64,000 nucleotides of DNA from Bacteroidota bacterium. Lineage in GTDB: Bacteria; Bacteroidota; Bacteroidia; Chitinophagales; Chitinophagaceae. A model generated the notes under the pieces. It saw only the letters and a program-made list of their open reading frames with translations, was not told the origin of the DNA and ran no database searches. Both the position numbers and the translations under genes were made by a program. The stretch is taken from NCBI GenBank assembly GCA_023386045.1, contig JAEWKK010000012.1, forward strand, positions 1-64,000, read 5' to 3'. The first letter of the stretch is position 1. Every line of letters starts with the position of its first letter. This document shows positions 50,516 to 58,766 of this stretch, in pieces.

Positions 50516-51355
50516 TAAAGCATTGCTGTAGCGTGCTTTTTGCAAACGCTTGATCGCTCTTTCCTTGATCTGGCGGATCCTTTCCTTGGTGAGATCATAT
50601 TTCTGGCCGATCTGCTCAATGGTGGTTCCATTTTCGCCATCCAGTCCGAAATAAGCGTTTACGATCTCGGCTTCTCTTGGAGAAAGCGATTTCAGTACGC
50701 GGCGGATCTCATTTCTCAGCGAATCCTTCATCACATCATCGTCTGTATCGTCGCTGCCTTCCAGCAGATCACCCATGGCCACATCCTCGGCTTCATGAAC
50801 CGGGGCGTCCAGGGAAGTATGACGTGTATTGCTTTGGAAGATATTGTTGATCTCAGTTTCACTCATTTCAAGAATATCTGCCAGTTCTTCGGTACTGGGC
50901 TCTCTTTCATGCTCCTGCTCGAAAGCCATGTAAGCCTTGTTGGCTTTGTTATAAGTACCGATTTTGTTTTGTGGAAGCCTTACAAGCCTTCCCTGCTCGG
51001 CCAATGCCTGCAGGATCGACTGACGAATCCACCAAACGGCGTAGGAAATAAATTTGAAACCCTTGGTTTCATCAAAACGCTGGGCGGCTTTGATTAATCC
51101 TAAGTTCCCTTCGTTGATCAGGTCACTCAGGGATAATCCCTGGTGCTGATACTGTTTTGCTACTGAAACCACGAAACGCAGGTTGGCCTGTACAAGCTTA
51201 TCCAAAGCTCTCTGGTCTCCCATTTTGATTCGTTGGGCCAAAGTAGTTTCTTCCTCCGGAGTGATCATCGGGATCTTGGAAATCTCCTGGAGGTATTTTT
51301 CTACGGCCTGCGAATCTCTGTTTGTGATCTGGGTAGCAATCTTAAGCTGCCTCAT
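50498..51355 (-). CDS. rpoD: Primary RNA polymerase sigma factor (RpoD/SigA)
   Basis: A 285-residue sigma-70 of the short Bacteroidota type, lacking region 1.1. Regions: 1.2 (VEKYLQEISKIPMITPEEE), 2 with NLRFVVSVAKQYQHQGL, the DLINEGNLGLIKAA motif and YAVWWIRQ, region 3, and region 4 with FGLDGENGTTIEQIGQKYDLTKERIRQIKE. It directs promoter recognition of TTTG/TAnnTTTG elements. Single gene; its own -7 element is at 51452. Confidence 0.96.
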   Translation of the reverse strand: MRQLKIATQITNRDSQAVEKYLQEISKIPMITPEEETTLAQRIKMGDQRALDKLVQANLRFVVSVAKQYQHQGLSLSDLINEGNLGLIKAAQRFDETKGFKFISYAVWWIRQSILQALAEQGRLVRLPQNKIGTYNKANKAYMAFEQEHEREPSTEELADILEMSETEINNIFQSNTRHTSLDAPVHEAEDVAMGDLLEGSDDTDDDVMKDSLRNEIRRVLKSLSPREAEIVNAYFGLDGENGTTIEQIGQKYDLTKERIRQIKERAIKRLQKARYSNALKAYLG

Positions 51356-51451
51356 AATGAAAGTCCTTGATTATAAAGATGAATAAATTACTGACAATTG
51401 CTTTTCACAGAAAGTTGCAAATGGATAGTTAAACCGTGTTGGGACTATCTG

Positions 51452-51459
51452 CAAAAGTA
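51452..51459 (-). promoter_or_regulatory. Promoter -7 element of the sigma factor gene
   Basis: On the minus strand TACTTTTG matches TAnnTTTG. It predicts a leader of about 90 bases. A TTG in the -33 region is not clear. Confidence 0.4.
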
Positions 51460-51600
51460 ATGTGCAAATCCTAAACCTCATAATGATTTGCTACATTTTA
51501 ATTATCTACAAAAACCATACTATGCTTGAAGCCTGTCAAATTAAGAGTGGTTAAGGATTTCAAAACTTTGCAAACTTTTCTTCATCGTGACTTATTCACA

Positions 51601-52887
51601 TCATTTTGGCCTGGCCTGATATTTTTGCCTGAGGAAAATCCATAATATCACACCGGTTAAAATCAGTCCGGTTGAAATCACCTCTGCCTGCGTAGGATGA
51701 AATCCTAAAAAGCTCATCTTATTATTGACGCGGATCTTTTCAATAAAAAACCTTTCAAGTCCATTCAAAATCAGGTAAAGGGCAAAGAGGGAACCTGCTG
51801 GTCTCAGCTTGTCGCGTAAAAACCATAATACAAAAAAGAGCAGGGTGCAGGCAATGATCTCATATAAAGGAGTGGGAAAAACAGGAACGGGCAACTGGCT
51901 GCAAAATCGTTGTTCACTGCAACCCGGTATGGGAACCCCTACACTATTGACATTGTGAGGGTAATTGTAAGCAAAAAACCAGTTGGGAAGAAAAGACAGA
52001 GCTCCGGGCTTGGGTGAATATGAGTGTTCGATATTGGTATTTGCCCTGAAAAAATCAGGCTCTGCGAGTATGGTATTGGCAAAATCAGGTGGTGCCGCCA
52101 TTACGATCTCATTAGTTACTGAGTCCACCTTATATGCTGAATTATAGATCCCCCAATCTCCATCACCAGCCACCTGGCAACCCATTCTGCCAATAGCGTA
52201 GGCAATCATGAGCGAAGGTGCAATGGCATCGGCCAGATAACGAACACCTATCTTATGTTTCCTGGCAAAAATGATGATACCGATGGTAGCAAAGATCAAA
52301 CCTCCGTAAAAGGTAAGTCCTCCACCTGAGAAGATGGTGCCTACGGGATCCTTGAGGAAACTGTCCCAGTTTTCAAAAACATCAAATAGCTTGGCGCCTA
52401 TCAATCCCAATACAAGTGCAATCACGGTTACCTCTCCTACCCGGTCCTGCGGCCACAACCTTACCGTACGTTCTTCTGGCTTAGGCAATTGATTTTTTCT
52501 TTTCTCCCACCATTTGATCCCGGCGAACACCAGACCAGTGATAATACCGGCAGGCCAGTTGCCCATAGTAGAAAAAATATATTCCTGCGGATCTCTTGTG
52601 GCATCCGAACTTAGAAAAAACAGCGCGATGATTTTATAACCCAGGATAAATCCCAAAAGGAAATTGGTCAGCAACTCGCTAAGTGTAGCGGGTTTGCCAA
52701 CCACGATCTTCATTTCCGTAGGTTGAAAAAGACCCTGTTTGCTTTTTCTCCTGAGCTCATGCGCCAGCAGGGCTGCAGCAACCAGGAAAGCAATGGCTAC
52801 AAAAAAACCGAATGAGTTGATGAATCTTAAAAATCCAATCTCAATATGAAAGGTTTCCTTAAAAAAATAATAAAGGTTAGGATACAT
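51601..52887 (-). CDS. lgt: Prolipoprotein diacylglyceryl transferase
   Basis: A 428-residue inner-membrane enzyme that adds diacylglycerol to lipoprotein precursors. Motifs: GGLTFYGGLIFA (HGGL-type, first histidine replaced), GRMGCQVAGDGDWG (GRxGN-type signature) and about seven or more helices. It is longer than the enterobacterial enzyme (about 290), with an insert around residues 245-310, as is common in Bacteroidota. The window has many lipoprotein genes for it to modify. Confidence 0.9.
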   Translation of the reverse strand: MYPNLYYFFKETFHIEIGFLRFINSFGFFVAIAFLVAAALLAHELRRKSKQGLFQPTEMKIVVGKPATLSELLTNFLLGFILGYKIIALFFLSSDATRDPQEYIFSTMGNWPAGIITGLVFAGIKWWEKRKNQLPKPEERTVRLWPQDRVGEVTVIALVLGLIGAKLFDVFENWDSFLKDPVGTIFSGGGLTFYGGLIFATIGIIIFARKHKIGVRYLADAIAPSLMIAYAIGRMGCQVAGDGDWGIYNSAYKVDSVTNEIVMAAPPDFANTILAEPDFFRANTNIEHSYSPKPGALSFLPNWFFAYNYPHNVNSVGVPIPGCSEQRFCSQLPVPVFPTPLYEIIACTLLFFVLWFLRDKLRPAGSLFALYLILNGLERFFIEKIRVNNKMSFLGFHPTQAEVISTGLILTGVILWIFLRQKYQARPK

Positions 52888-52926
52888 AAGCAGGGCTAAT
52901 GAATGGCAATGTTAGGTTAATTAGCT

Positions 52927-52957
52927 GAAAAAAAGCCTCTCTTGAAGGAGAGGCTTT
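52927..52957 (-). terminator. Terminator of the bacilliredoxin gene
   Basis: AAAGCCTCTC and GAGAGGCTTT form a 10-bp stem with a TTGAAG-type loop; seven T follow on the minus strand. Confidence 0.85.
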
Positions 52958-52977
52958 AAGCATGTTTATTGATTCTA

Positions 52978-53394
52978 TTAATTACAGTATTGATCAAATG
53001 CGCTGATCAGGTTATTAGCGATCATTTGCGCTGGTCTTCCTTCGATCTGGTGTCTTTCAATAAAATGCACCAGCTGACCATCTTTGAAAAGTGCAATGGA
53101 AGGTGAAGATGGAGGATAAGGCATCATGTGCTCGCGAACAGCCTGCACTGCTTCAATATCAAATCCTGCAAAGCTGGTAGCAAGAAAATCAGGCTTTTTG
53201 TTTGCATTCATTACAGCCATAACAACACCCGGACGGGCGGAGCCTGCAGAGCAACCACATACTGAGTTGATCATGACCAGGGTGGTACCTTTTTTATTTA
53301 ATTGCTCCTCTACTTCCTGTTTGTTCAATAATTCGGTAAATCCATGTTCGGTGAGTTCTTCCTTCATGGGTTGTACTATTTCTACTGGATACAT
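52978..53394 (-). CDS. BrxA/BrxB-family bacilliredoxin
   Basis: A 138-residue thiol protein (start at 53394, MYPVEIVQPMKEEL). The active-site motif VCGCSAG (CGC) marks the BrxA/B (DUF1094-type) bacilliredoxins, which remove bacillithiol from proteins. The remaining part has ARPGVVMAV and a typical SPSIALFKDG segment. Presence suggests bacillithiol use, which is known in some Bacteroidota. Confidence 0.9.
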   Translation of the reverse strand: MYPVEIVQPMKEELTEHGFTELLNKQEVEEQLNKKGTTLVMINSVCGCSAGSARPGVVMAVMNANKKPDFLATSFAGFDIEAVQAVREHMMPYPPSSPSIALFKDGQLVHFIERHQIEGRPAQMIANNLISAFDQYCN

Positions 53395-53579
53395 AAATTG
53401 AAATTTCCGCAAAGTTACATAACAAGTCTTGACGAAAAAGCAGAATGATGGTTCAAAATGTCATAACAAAGTAAGATAAAATGCAGTTCTGGCAGGCATT
53501 TGAGAGGATCGGCCTGATGGTATGGGCTTTGAGCCCTGCTACTAGATTTTAAAATTATAAAACAAGAAAAATAATTACC

Positions 53580-54020
53580 ATGACACTCGTAAAATTCAAC
53601 ACAAGGAGCACACAAAATCCTTTTAACAATTTAGTAGACGACTTTTTTGGCAACGTTCCGTCTTTTCTACGTGAAGATTTTGTTCCGGCAAAAAATTCTG
53701 TAGCAGTGAATATTAAAGAAACAGAGAAAGATTATCAATTGGATATCATTGCTCCAGGACTGAACAAAGAAGATTTCAGGATCAACACAGATAATAATAT
53801 CCTGACTGTAGAAGCAGAGAGGAAAGCAACAGAAGAAAACAAGAACGAAAAACTGATCAGGAATGAATACAGGTTCCAGTCGTTCAAACGCTCTTTTACA
53901 ATTGACAAGAATATTGATGCTGAAAACATTTCAGCAAAATATGTTAATGGTGTACTGACATTAAACCTGCCCAGGAAAGCAGAAGTCAGACCAGCAGTAA
54001 AACAAATTTCAGTTCAGTAA
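53580..54020 (+). CDS. Hsp20/alpha-crystallin small heat-shock protein
   Basis: A 146-residue holdase chaperone. The alpha-crystallin domain (about 40-146) has VAVNIKETEKDYQLDIIAPGL, then RINTDNNILTVEAERK, and the signature YVNGVLTLNLPRK. The N-terminal part has DDFFGNVPSF. It protects unfolding proteins. It is transcribed alone from the plus strand, with a terminator hairpin after it. Confidence 0.95.
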   Translation: MTLVKFNTRSTQNPFNNLVDDFFGNVPSFLREDFVPAKNSVAVNIKETEKDYQLDIIAPGLNKEDFRINTDNNILTVEAERKATEENKNEKLIRNEYRFQSFKRSFTIDKNIDAENISAKYVNGVLTLNLPRKAEVRPAVKQISVQ

Positions 54021-54070
54021 TCAGCTTCGCTGATTAAGAATTTTCTCATAAGCAGTTGGTTTTGGTTTAT

Positions 54071-54100
54071 AACCCCTTGTTTCTACAGGGGGTTTATTGT
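54071..54100 (+). terminator. Terminator of the Hsp20 gene
   Basis: AACCCC and GGGGTT form the stem, followed by TTATTGTTG. Confidence 0.5.
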
Positions 54101-54109
54101 TGTTGGTAA

Positions 54110-54297
54110 TACTAGTTTAGTTTAAGGTTTAAAGTTGTTGGAACAGAATTGCTTCATAGAAATTGAATTTTGTATCTGCATTGATTATAGGATTTTTTCT
54201 TACCTATCAAGTGCTAACGATCTTAAGAACCTTAAACTTTAAACTCTTAAACCTTAAACAACCAACTCGTGAACTCGTGAACTTGTAAACTTACAAA
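54110..54297. repeat. Imperfect inverted repeat of TTTAAGGTTT units
   Basis: Left: AGTTTAAGGTTTAAAGTTG near 54117; right: CTTAAGAACCTTAAACTTT and AACTCTTAAACCTTAAACAA near 54220-54262. Then ACTCGTGAACTCGTGAACTT in tandem up to the next gene. The arms are about 100 bases apart. Confidence 0.6.
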
Positions 54298-54762
54298 CTA
54301 CTCACACCCCTGCCTTCTTCTAGTATCAATGATGTACTGGATCTTCCAGCTGCCATTCAGCTTTACCAATTGAAATGAATTCACACCACAATGAAGGAAT
54401 TTATCATCCAGGTAAAAATGGTAAGGCGTCCAGGCAATGGCCAATTCACCATCAATTTTAACAATGGAAAAACTGATTCTTTCATCGTACACTTCCTTAT
54501 GCGGTTTGGCAATAAAAGCAACAAATGAATCTACTGGCTCGCTGTGGATCACCACCTTCCCTTCTTTGTTCTTTACTACTGTCTGCATGATGGCTGAAGG
54601 AGAAAAAGCTGATCGTAGTAAGCTCGTATCCGAAGTTTTCATCCCCTGGAAAAGATTCATTACCGTTTGCTTCACAGCTTCTTCTTCAGACTGCGCAAAG
54701 GTTTCAATGCTAATTAACATTAAGAAAGCCAGGATAGGCTTCAAATAAGGATTCTTTATCAT
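54298..54762 (-). CDS. Exported nuclear transport factor 2-like protein
   Basis: A 154-residue protein with a signal peptide (FLMLISIETFAQ) and an NTF2-like/SnoaL fold with EEEAVKQTVMNLFQGMKTSD, then the strand LAIAWTPYHFYLDDKFLHCG and the last QLVKLNGSWKIQYI. These small cone-shaped folds bind or convert small molecules; the substrate is not known. Confidence 0.8.
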   Translation of the reverse strand: MIKNPYLKPILAFLMLISIETFAQSEEEAVKQTVMNLFQGMKTSDTSLLRSAFSPSAIMQTVVKNKEGKVVIHSEPVDSFVAFIAKPHKEVYDERISFSIVKIDGELAIAWTPYHFYLDDKFLHCGVNSFQLVKLNGSWKIQYIIDTRRRQGCE

Positions 54763-54804
54763 TTTCTGGATTGATTATTGGCACTTAAGATAAAAAAACA
54801 AGCA

Positions 54805-55203
54805 ATGAAACGTTTCCCTTTTTTACCAGTGGTTTTATCAGTTGTACTGGCAGTAGCCTTTATGAGCTGTACGACGCTCCAGGGAGCGCAGGGTGATGAA
54901 TATTATGACCGTGTATCATCAGCACCCAACCGCATCTATGTAGATGATCCTTATCGCGGCACAATAGTGCTGGAAAGAGATCCTTATACCGGCAGGTATT
55001 ATGATGTAAATGCCTATGGCTATGGTACAGGATATGGTTATGCAAATGACAGGATCTACGGAAGAACATCTTACCCACGCTACGACAGGAGGGTTTACAG
55101 AACGCCAAGACAAAACACACCACAGCAACCTACCCAGGAGCAGATCAGACAGAAAGAAAAAAATAAAGAAGAAGCCAGGAATAAAATTTTGGGTAGCCAC
55201 TAA
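54805..55203 (+). CDS. Small lipoprotein rich in Tyr and Gly
   Basis: A 132-residue protein (start at 54805, MKRFPFLPVVLSVVLAVAFMSC, lipobox MSC). The mature part is rich in Tyr, Gly and Arg (YDVNAYGYGTGYGYANDRIYG, YDRRVYRTPRQ) and ends in a charged helix. Low-complexity; probably an envelope protein. An upstream start at 54778 adds a few basic residues. Confidence 0.7.
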   Translation: MKRFPFLPVVLSVVLAVAFMSCTTLQGAQGDEYYDRVSSAPNRIYVDDPYRGTIVLERDPYTGRYYDVNAYGYGTGYGYANDRIYGRTSYPRYDRRVYRTPRQNTPQQPTQEQIRQKEKNKEEARNKILGSH

Positions 55204-55210
55204 AAATTTA

Positions 55211-55239
55211 AATCCCCCGGAAAGGGGGATTTTTTATTT
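55211..55239. terminator. Bidirectional terminator
   Basis: AATCCCCC and GGGGGATT form an 8-bp stem, followed by TTTTTATTT on the plus strand. It separates the small lipoprotein (+) and arginine decarboxylase (-). Confidence 0.8.
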
Positions 55240-56655
55240 GATGTATCCTAAAATCTTCAACATGCTTTGTGCTGATTGCTCTTTTGCATAAAGCCAGTCC
55301 ACCAATTTTCCATTCTTATCATATTCAATGATCACGTGCTTGGGAGAAGGGATGAGACAGTGTTTGATACCTCCATAACCGCTGATCTGGTCCTGGTAAG
55401 CTCCCGTATGGAAAAACCCAACATACAAAGGTTCTTCGCCATTGGCCTTTGGAAGAAACACTTCATTGATATGTTCCTCTGAATCATAATAATCATGGCT
55501 GTCGCAGGTGATGCCGCCCAATACCACTCTTTGATATTCTTCATCCCATTTATTGATCGGCAGCATCAGGAATTTTTCACCAATGCCCCAGGTATCCGGC
55601 AGGGTGGTAATAAATGAAGAATCGATCATGTACCAGGTTTCCCTGTCGTTCTGCGACTTGGTGCCAATCACACTGTAGATATGAGCCATGCTCTCTCCTA
55701 CAGTGAAGCTTCCAAACTCCGTAAAAATATTGGGCATTGGCACTTTATTGCGCTTGCACGCCGCTTTGATATTGCTTACGATCTCGTTGATCATAAACTG
55801 GTAATCGTATTCAAATCCCAATGAGTGCTTGATCGGGAAGCCTCCTCCAATATTGATGGAATCCAGTTCAGGACAGATCTTCTTTAACTGGCAATAAAGG
55901 TTAATGATCTTGTTTAATTCAGACCAGTAATAGATATCATCCTTGATACCTTTATTCAGGAAAATATGAAGCATCTTTAACTGGAACTTGTCTTCATATC
56001 CTTCAATGTTATCTACGTAAAATTCAAGAATATCTTTTGCCCTGATGCCAAGCCTGGAAGTATAAAAAGGAAAGGTGGGTTCTTCTTCCGCAGCAACTCT
56101 TATTCCTAATTTAAAAGGCGATTTTACTGAACGCTTGTAAGCAAGAAGTTCTTCCTTGTTGTCCAGTACCGGGATTACATTCTTAAATCCACTGTTGATC
56201 AGCTGCGCGATTCTTCGGGTATATCCTTTCTGCTTGAAGCCATTGCAGATGATAAAAATATCCTTGTTGATCTTGCGCTTTTCGTAAAGCTTCTTGATGA
56301 TCTCAATATCATAAGCATAGGAAGTCTCCAGGTGGATATCATGTTCCAGGGCTTCTTCTACAACGAAGGAAAAATGTGAGCTCTTGGTGCAATAACAATA
56401 ATGGTATTTACCCTCGTACTTATGTTTTTTGATGGCCTTGGCGAACATGTCCTTCGCCTTATTGATCTGCATCCCGATCTTGGGCAGGTAAGAAACCTTC
56501 AGCGGTGTTCCATATTTATCGATCAGGGCCTTTACGTCTAATCCATTGAAACGGAGATAACCATCTTTTACTTCAAATCCTTCCTGGGGAAAATTAAACG
56601 TTTGCTGAACAAGATCCATGTAGGAGTTGTTCATGGAGTTTAAGGAGCTATTCAC
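55234..56655 (-). CDS. speA: Biosynthetic arginine decarboxylase
   Basis: A 473-residue PLP enzyme of the fold type III (alanine racemase/ODC-DAPDC) group that makes agmatine from arginine for polyamine synthesis. The PLP lysine is in HYCYCTKSSHFSF; glycine-rich phosphate site is SINIGGGFPIKH; the C-terminal segments RVVLGGITCDSHDYYDSEE and FFHTGAYQDQISGYGG give the active-site Cys-Asp and dimer contact motifs. The set is that of the Bacteroidota arginine decarboxylase. Single gene. Confidence 0.88.
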   Translation of the reverse strand: MNSSLNSMNNSYMDLVQQTFNFPQEGFEVKDGYLRFNGLDVKALIDKYGTPLKVSYLPKIGMQINKAKDMFAKAIKKHKYEGKYHYCYCTKSSHFSFVVEEALEHDIHLETSYAYDIEIIKKLYEKRKINKDIFIICNGFKQKGYTRRIAQLINSGFKNVIPVLDNKEELLAYKRSVKSPFKLGIRVAAEEEPTFPFYTSRLGIRAKDILEFYVDNIEGYEDKFQLKMLHIFLNKGIKDDIYYWSELNKIINLYCQLKKICPELDSINIGGGFPIKHSLGFEYDYQFMINEIVSNIKAACKRNKVPMPNIFTEFGSFTVGESMAHIYSVIGTKSQNDRETWYMIDSSFITTLPDTWGIGEKFLMLPINKWDEEYQRVVLGGITCDSHDYYDSEEHINEVFLPKANGEEPLYVGFFHTGAYQDQISGYGGIKHCLIPSPKHVIIEYDKNGKLVDWLYAKEQSAQSMLKILGYIK

Positions 56656-56693
56656 TTATGCGGTATGTTTTTTTACAAAAGTATAGTTTCTGC

Positions 56694-56727
56694 AAAAAAA
56701 AGCCGCCCCAATATTGAGACGGCTTTT
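56694..56727 (-). terminator. Terminator of the rpmI-rplT unit
   Basis: AAAAGCCG and CGGCTTTT form the stem; eight T follow on the minus strand. Confidence 0.85.
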
Positions 56728-56744
56728 ATCTAAGATTTTCCTGA

Positions 56745-57089
56745 TTACTTAACCTGGGCAACCAGAGCTTTAAAAGACTCCGCATTGTTCATGGCCAGAT
56801 CAGCCAGCACCTTGCGGTCAAGCTCGATACCTTTTTTGTTCAGAGCATTAATGAATTGGGAGTAAGTCATTCCTTCTTCACGAACGGCCGCGTTGATACG
56901 GGCAATCCAAAGACGGCGATATTCTCTTTTCTTAAGTTTACGACCTACATAAGAATAGGTCATACCTTTTTCAACAATGTTCTTGGCTACGGTATAAACA
57001 TTTTTACGCTTGCCGTAAAAACCCTTGGCTTGTTTGAGAATTCTTTTTCTGCGTGCTCTTGAAGCAACTGCATTTACTGAACGAGGCAT
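56745..57089 (-). CDS. rplT: 50S ribosomal protein L20
   Basis: A 114-residue protein with the conserved L20 start MPRSVNAVASRARRKRILK and the motifs AKGFYGKRKNVY and RRLWIARINAAVREEGMTYS. It binds 23S rRNA early in assembly. It follows rpmI by 82 bases on the same transcript. Confidence 0.97.
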   Translation of the reverse strand: MPRSVNAVASRARRKRILKQAKGFYGKRKNVYTVAKNIVEKGMTYSYVGRKLKKREYRRLWIARINAAVREEGMTYSQFINALNKKGIELDRKVLADLAMNNAESFKALVAQVK

Positions 57090-57171
57090 ATTTTAAAAAG
57101 TTTAGAGTTGAAAGTTGATGTTTACAATTCAGCTGTAGATATTTCGATTGAGATCAAAATCTATAAACAGC

Positions 57172-57369
57172 TTACTTCATAGCCAGGAGTCTTTTTACAA
57201 AATCAAGATTTGCTTTTGAAACAAGGCCGTCTTTGCCGAGAGCGCGTTTACGTTTCTTTGATTTTTTTGTCAGGATGTGACGCTTGAAAGACTTCTGGTG
57301 AGTGATCTTGCCGGTAGCGGTTACTTTGAAACGCTTCTTGGCACTGGAATTTGTTTTAACTTTTGGCAT
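57172..57369 (-). CDS. rpmI: 50S ribosomal protein L35
   Basis: A 65-residue basic protein: MPKVKTNSSAKKRFKVTATG is the L35 signature. It leads the rpmI-rplT unit. infC, which is its usual upstream neighbour, is not next to it here. Its leader has a structured element (57376-57466). Confidence 0.95.
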   Translation of the reverse strand: MPKVKTNSSAKKRFKVTATGKITHQKSFKRHILTKKSKKRKRALGKDGLVSKANLDFVKRLLAMK

Positions 57370-57375
57370 ACCAGT

Positions 57376-57474
57376 ATATAATTATACTTGTTAAACCCTT
57401 GAGGCGGAGGTGCACAAGCACCACACTTATCGGGCCTCTTCAGGCAATGTCCCAACTTTGGGGTCGCAAAGATA
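57376..57474 (-). promoter_or_regulatory. rpmI promoter and structured leader
   Basis: On the minus strand TATCTTTG (57467-57474) fits the Bacteroidota -7 consensus. The following leader of about 90 bases contains GAGGC...GCCTC with an inner hairpin GGTGC TTGT GCACC. This is where ribosomal protein leaders with L20-type autoregulation occur in other bacteria; whether this one binds L20 is unknown. Confidence 0.45.
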
Positions 57475-57578
57475 AGGTCTGAGGGGATAAATGAGTACGG
57501 TTAAGCGGGCAATTTTTGTTAAGTCCCTGTTGATTTGAAAGGTTTTTGGATGAAAAACAGCTTTTTTGGGCCATTTCA

Positions 57579-58766
57579 TCAATCTTTCCGGCCTTCAACT
57601 GCTTTTATATCTCCTATTGAAACAGTTGAATACAATTCATCAATCAATTCAGATATGGTTGAATAACTATATTTTGCTGCTGCCTCATTTGCGATCTGCA
57701 ACTTATCATATTGTTCATAATCCCTGATCATTTTCTTCATTGCCTCTGTCAGGCCTACCCTGTCGCCTGGTTTTACAAGGATGCCGTTACCCTTATGCAC
57801 CAGCTCTGGTAAGGCTCCAACTCTTGATGTAATAACTGGCAACCCTGCACAAAGAGCTTCAGCAGTTACACAGCTAAAGGTCTCAGCATCGCTAAATAAA
57901 ACAAAACAATGTGAGCGGCGCATTTCCTCAGCCACTTCGTTATAACTGATCTCTCCACGAAAAAAAACAGACTGGTTTAATAAACCCAGACTACCTGCCA
58001 ATTCTGGAAATTTTTCATCCCTGTTACCTACCATGATCAATTGTGCTTCTTCTCCCTGCTTTACCAGTTCATGAAAGGCTTCCATGATCAGCCCTGTATT
58101 TTTCAAAGGCACCATATTGGAAACATGAATAAAACTGAACCTGGAATACTTGCCTTCCTTGTAGTGGAATTGTGTGGTATCAACAACATTGGGAATGATA
58201 CGATCAAACCTTACTTTGGTAAGATCAGTCACCAGGTTTCCTAATGATTCACTCACGGTAATAAAAGCAGAAGATCCCCTGTAAATATCTGTAAGAAGTT
58301 TTTGTGTGAGGGCGGGGCGTTTGGTAAAACTATCTGATGCAGAAGGATCATAAATTCCCCAGTGTTCGGAAATAATGAATGGGGTTCCATATTTCTCTTT
58401 CATCCAGGTAGCCAGCAATCCAGCTTTCCACGGCACATGCACATGAACCAAATCCGGTAAACCATTTTTTTCTATGTAAGACTGAATGGCCTCCTGGTAG
58501 ATCCGCTTCCATTTCCAGAATTTTTTAAACCTGGAAAACAGTCCCGACTGCTTTTTATAATAAATGATCTGCTCCGTCAATCCTGTTGCATGATGCCAGT
58601 CTGTTTTTGTTTTCTGATCCATTTCAGTTTCAGCAACATAAATCACATGTATATCATGAAAAATAGCAGCTGCCCTTGCATGTCGCTGGATGAAGTCACC
58701 ATCAAAAGCATCGTTGCAATTGGGATACCAGCTGGCCAGCCATAATATTTTCTTTCTTTCTTTCAC
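57579..58766 (-). CDS. Glycosyltransferase family 4
   Basis: A 395-residue GT-B type glycosyltransferase. The N-terminal half has KKILWLASWYPNCNDAFDGDF and HVHVPWKAGLLATWMKEKY; the C-terminal half has VSNMVPLKNTGLIMEAFHEL and the GT4 EXE7E motif in SDAETFSCVTAEALCAGLPVI. It transfers sugar from an activated donor, probably for a surface polysaccharide; acceptor and sugar are not known. It overlaps the upstream Kef gene by four bases. Confidence 0.9.
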   Translation of the reverse strand: MKERKKILWLASWYPNCNDAFDGDFIQRHARAAAIFHDIHVIYVAETEMDQKTKTDWHHATGLTEQIIYYKKQSGLFSRFKKFWKWKRIYQEAIQSYIEKNGLPDLVHVHVPWKAGLLATWMKEKYGTPFIISEHWGIYDPSASDSFTKRPALTQKLLTDIYRGSSAFITVSESLGNLVTDLTKVRFDRIIPNVVDTTQFHYKEGKYSRFSFIHVSNMVPLKNTGLIMEAFHELVKQGEEAQLIMVGNRDEKFPELAGSLGLLNQSVFFRGEISYNEVAEEMRRSHCFVLFSDAETFSCVTAEALCAGLPVITSRVGALPELVHKGNGILVKPGDRVGLTEAMKKMIRDYEQYDKLQIANEAAAKYSYSTISELIDELYSTVSIGDIKAVEGRKD

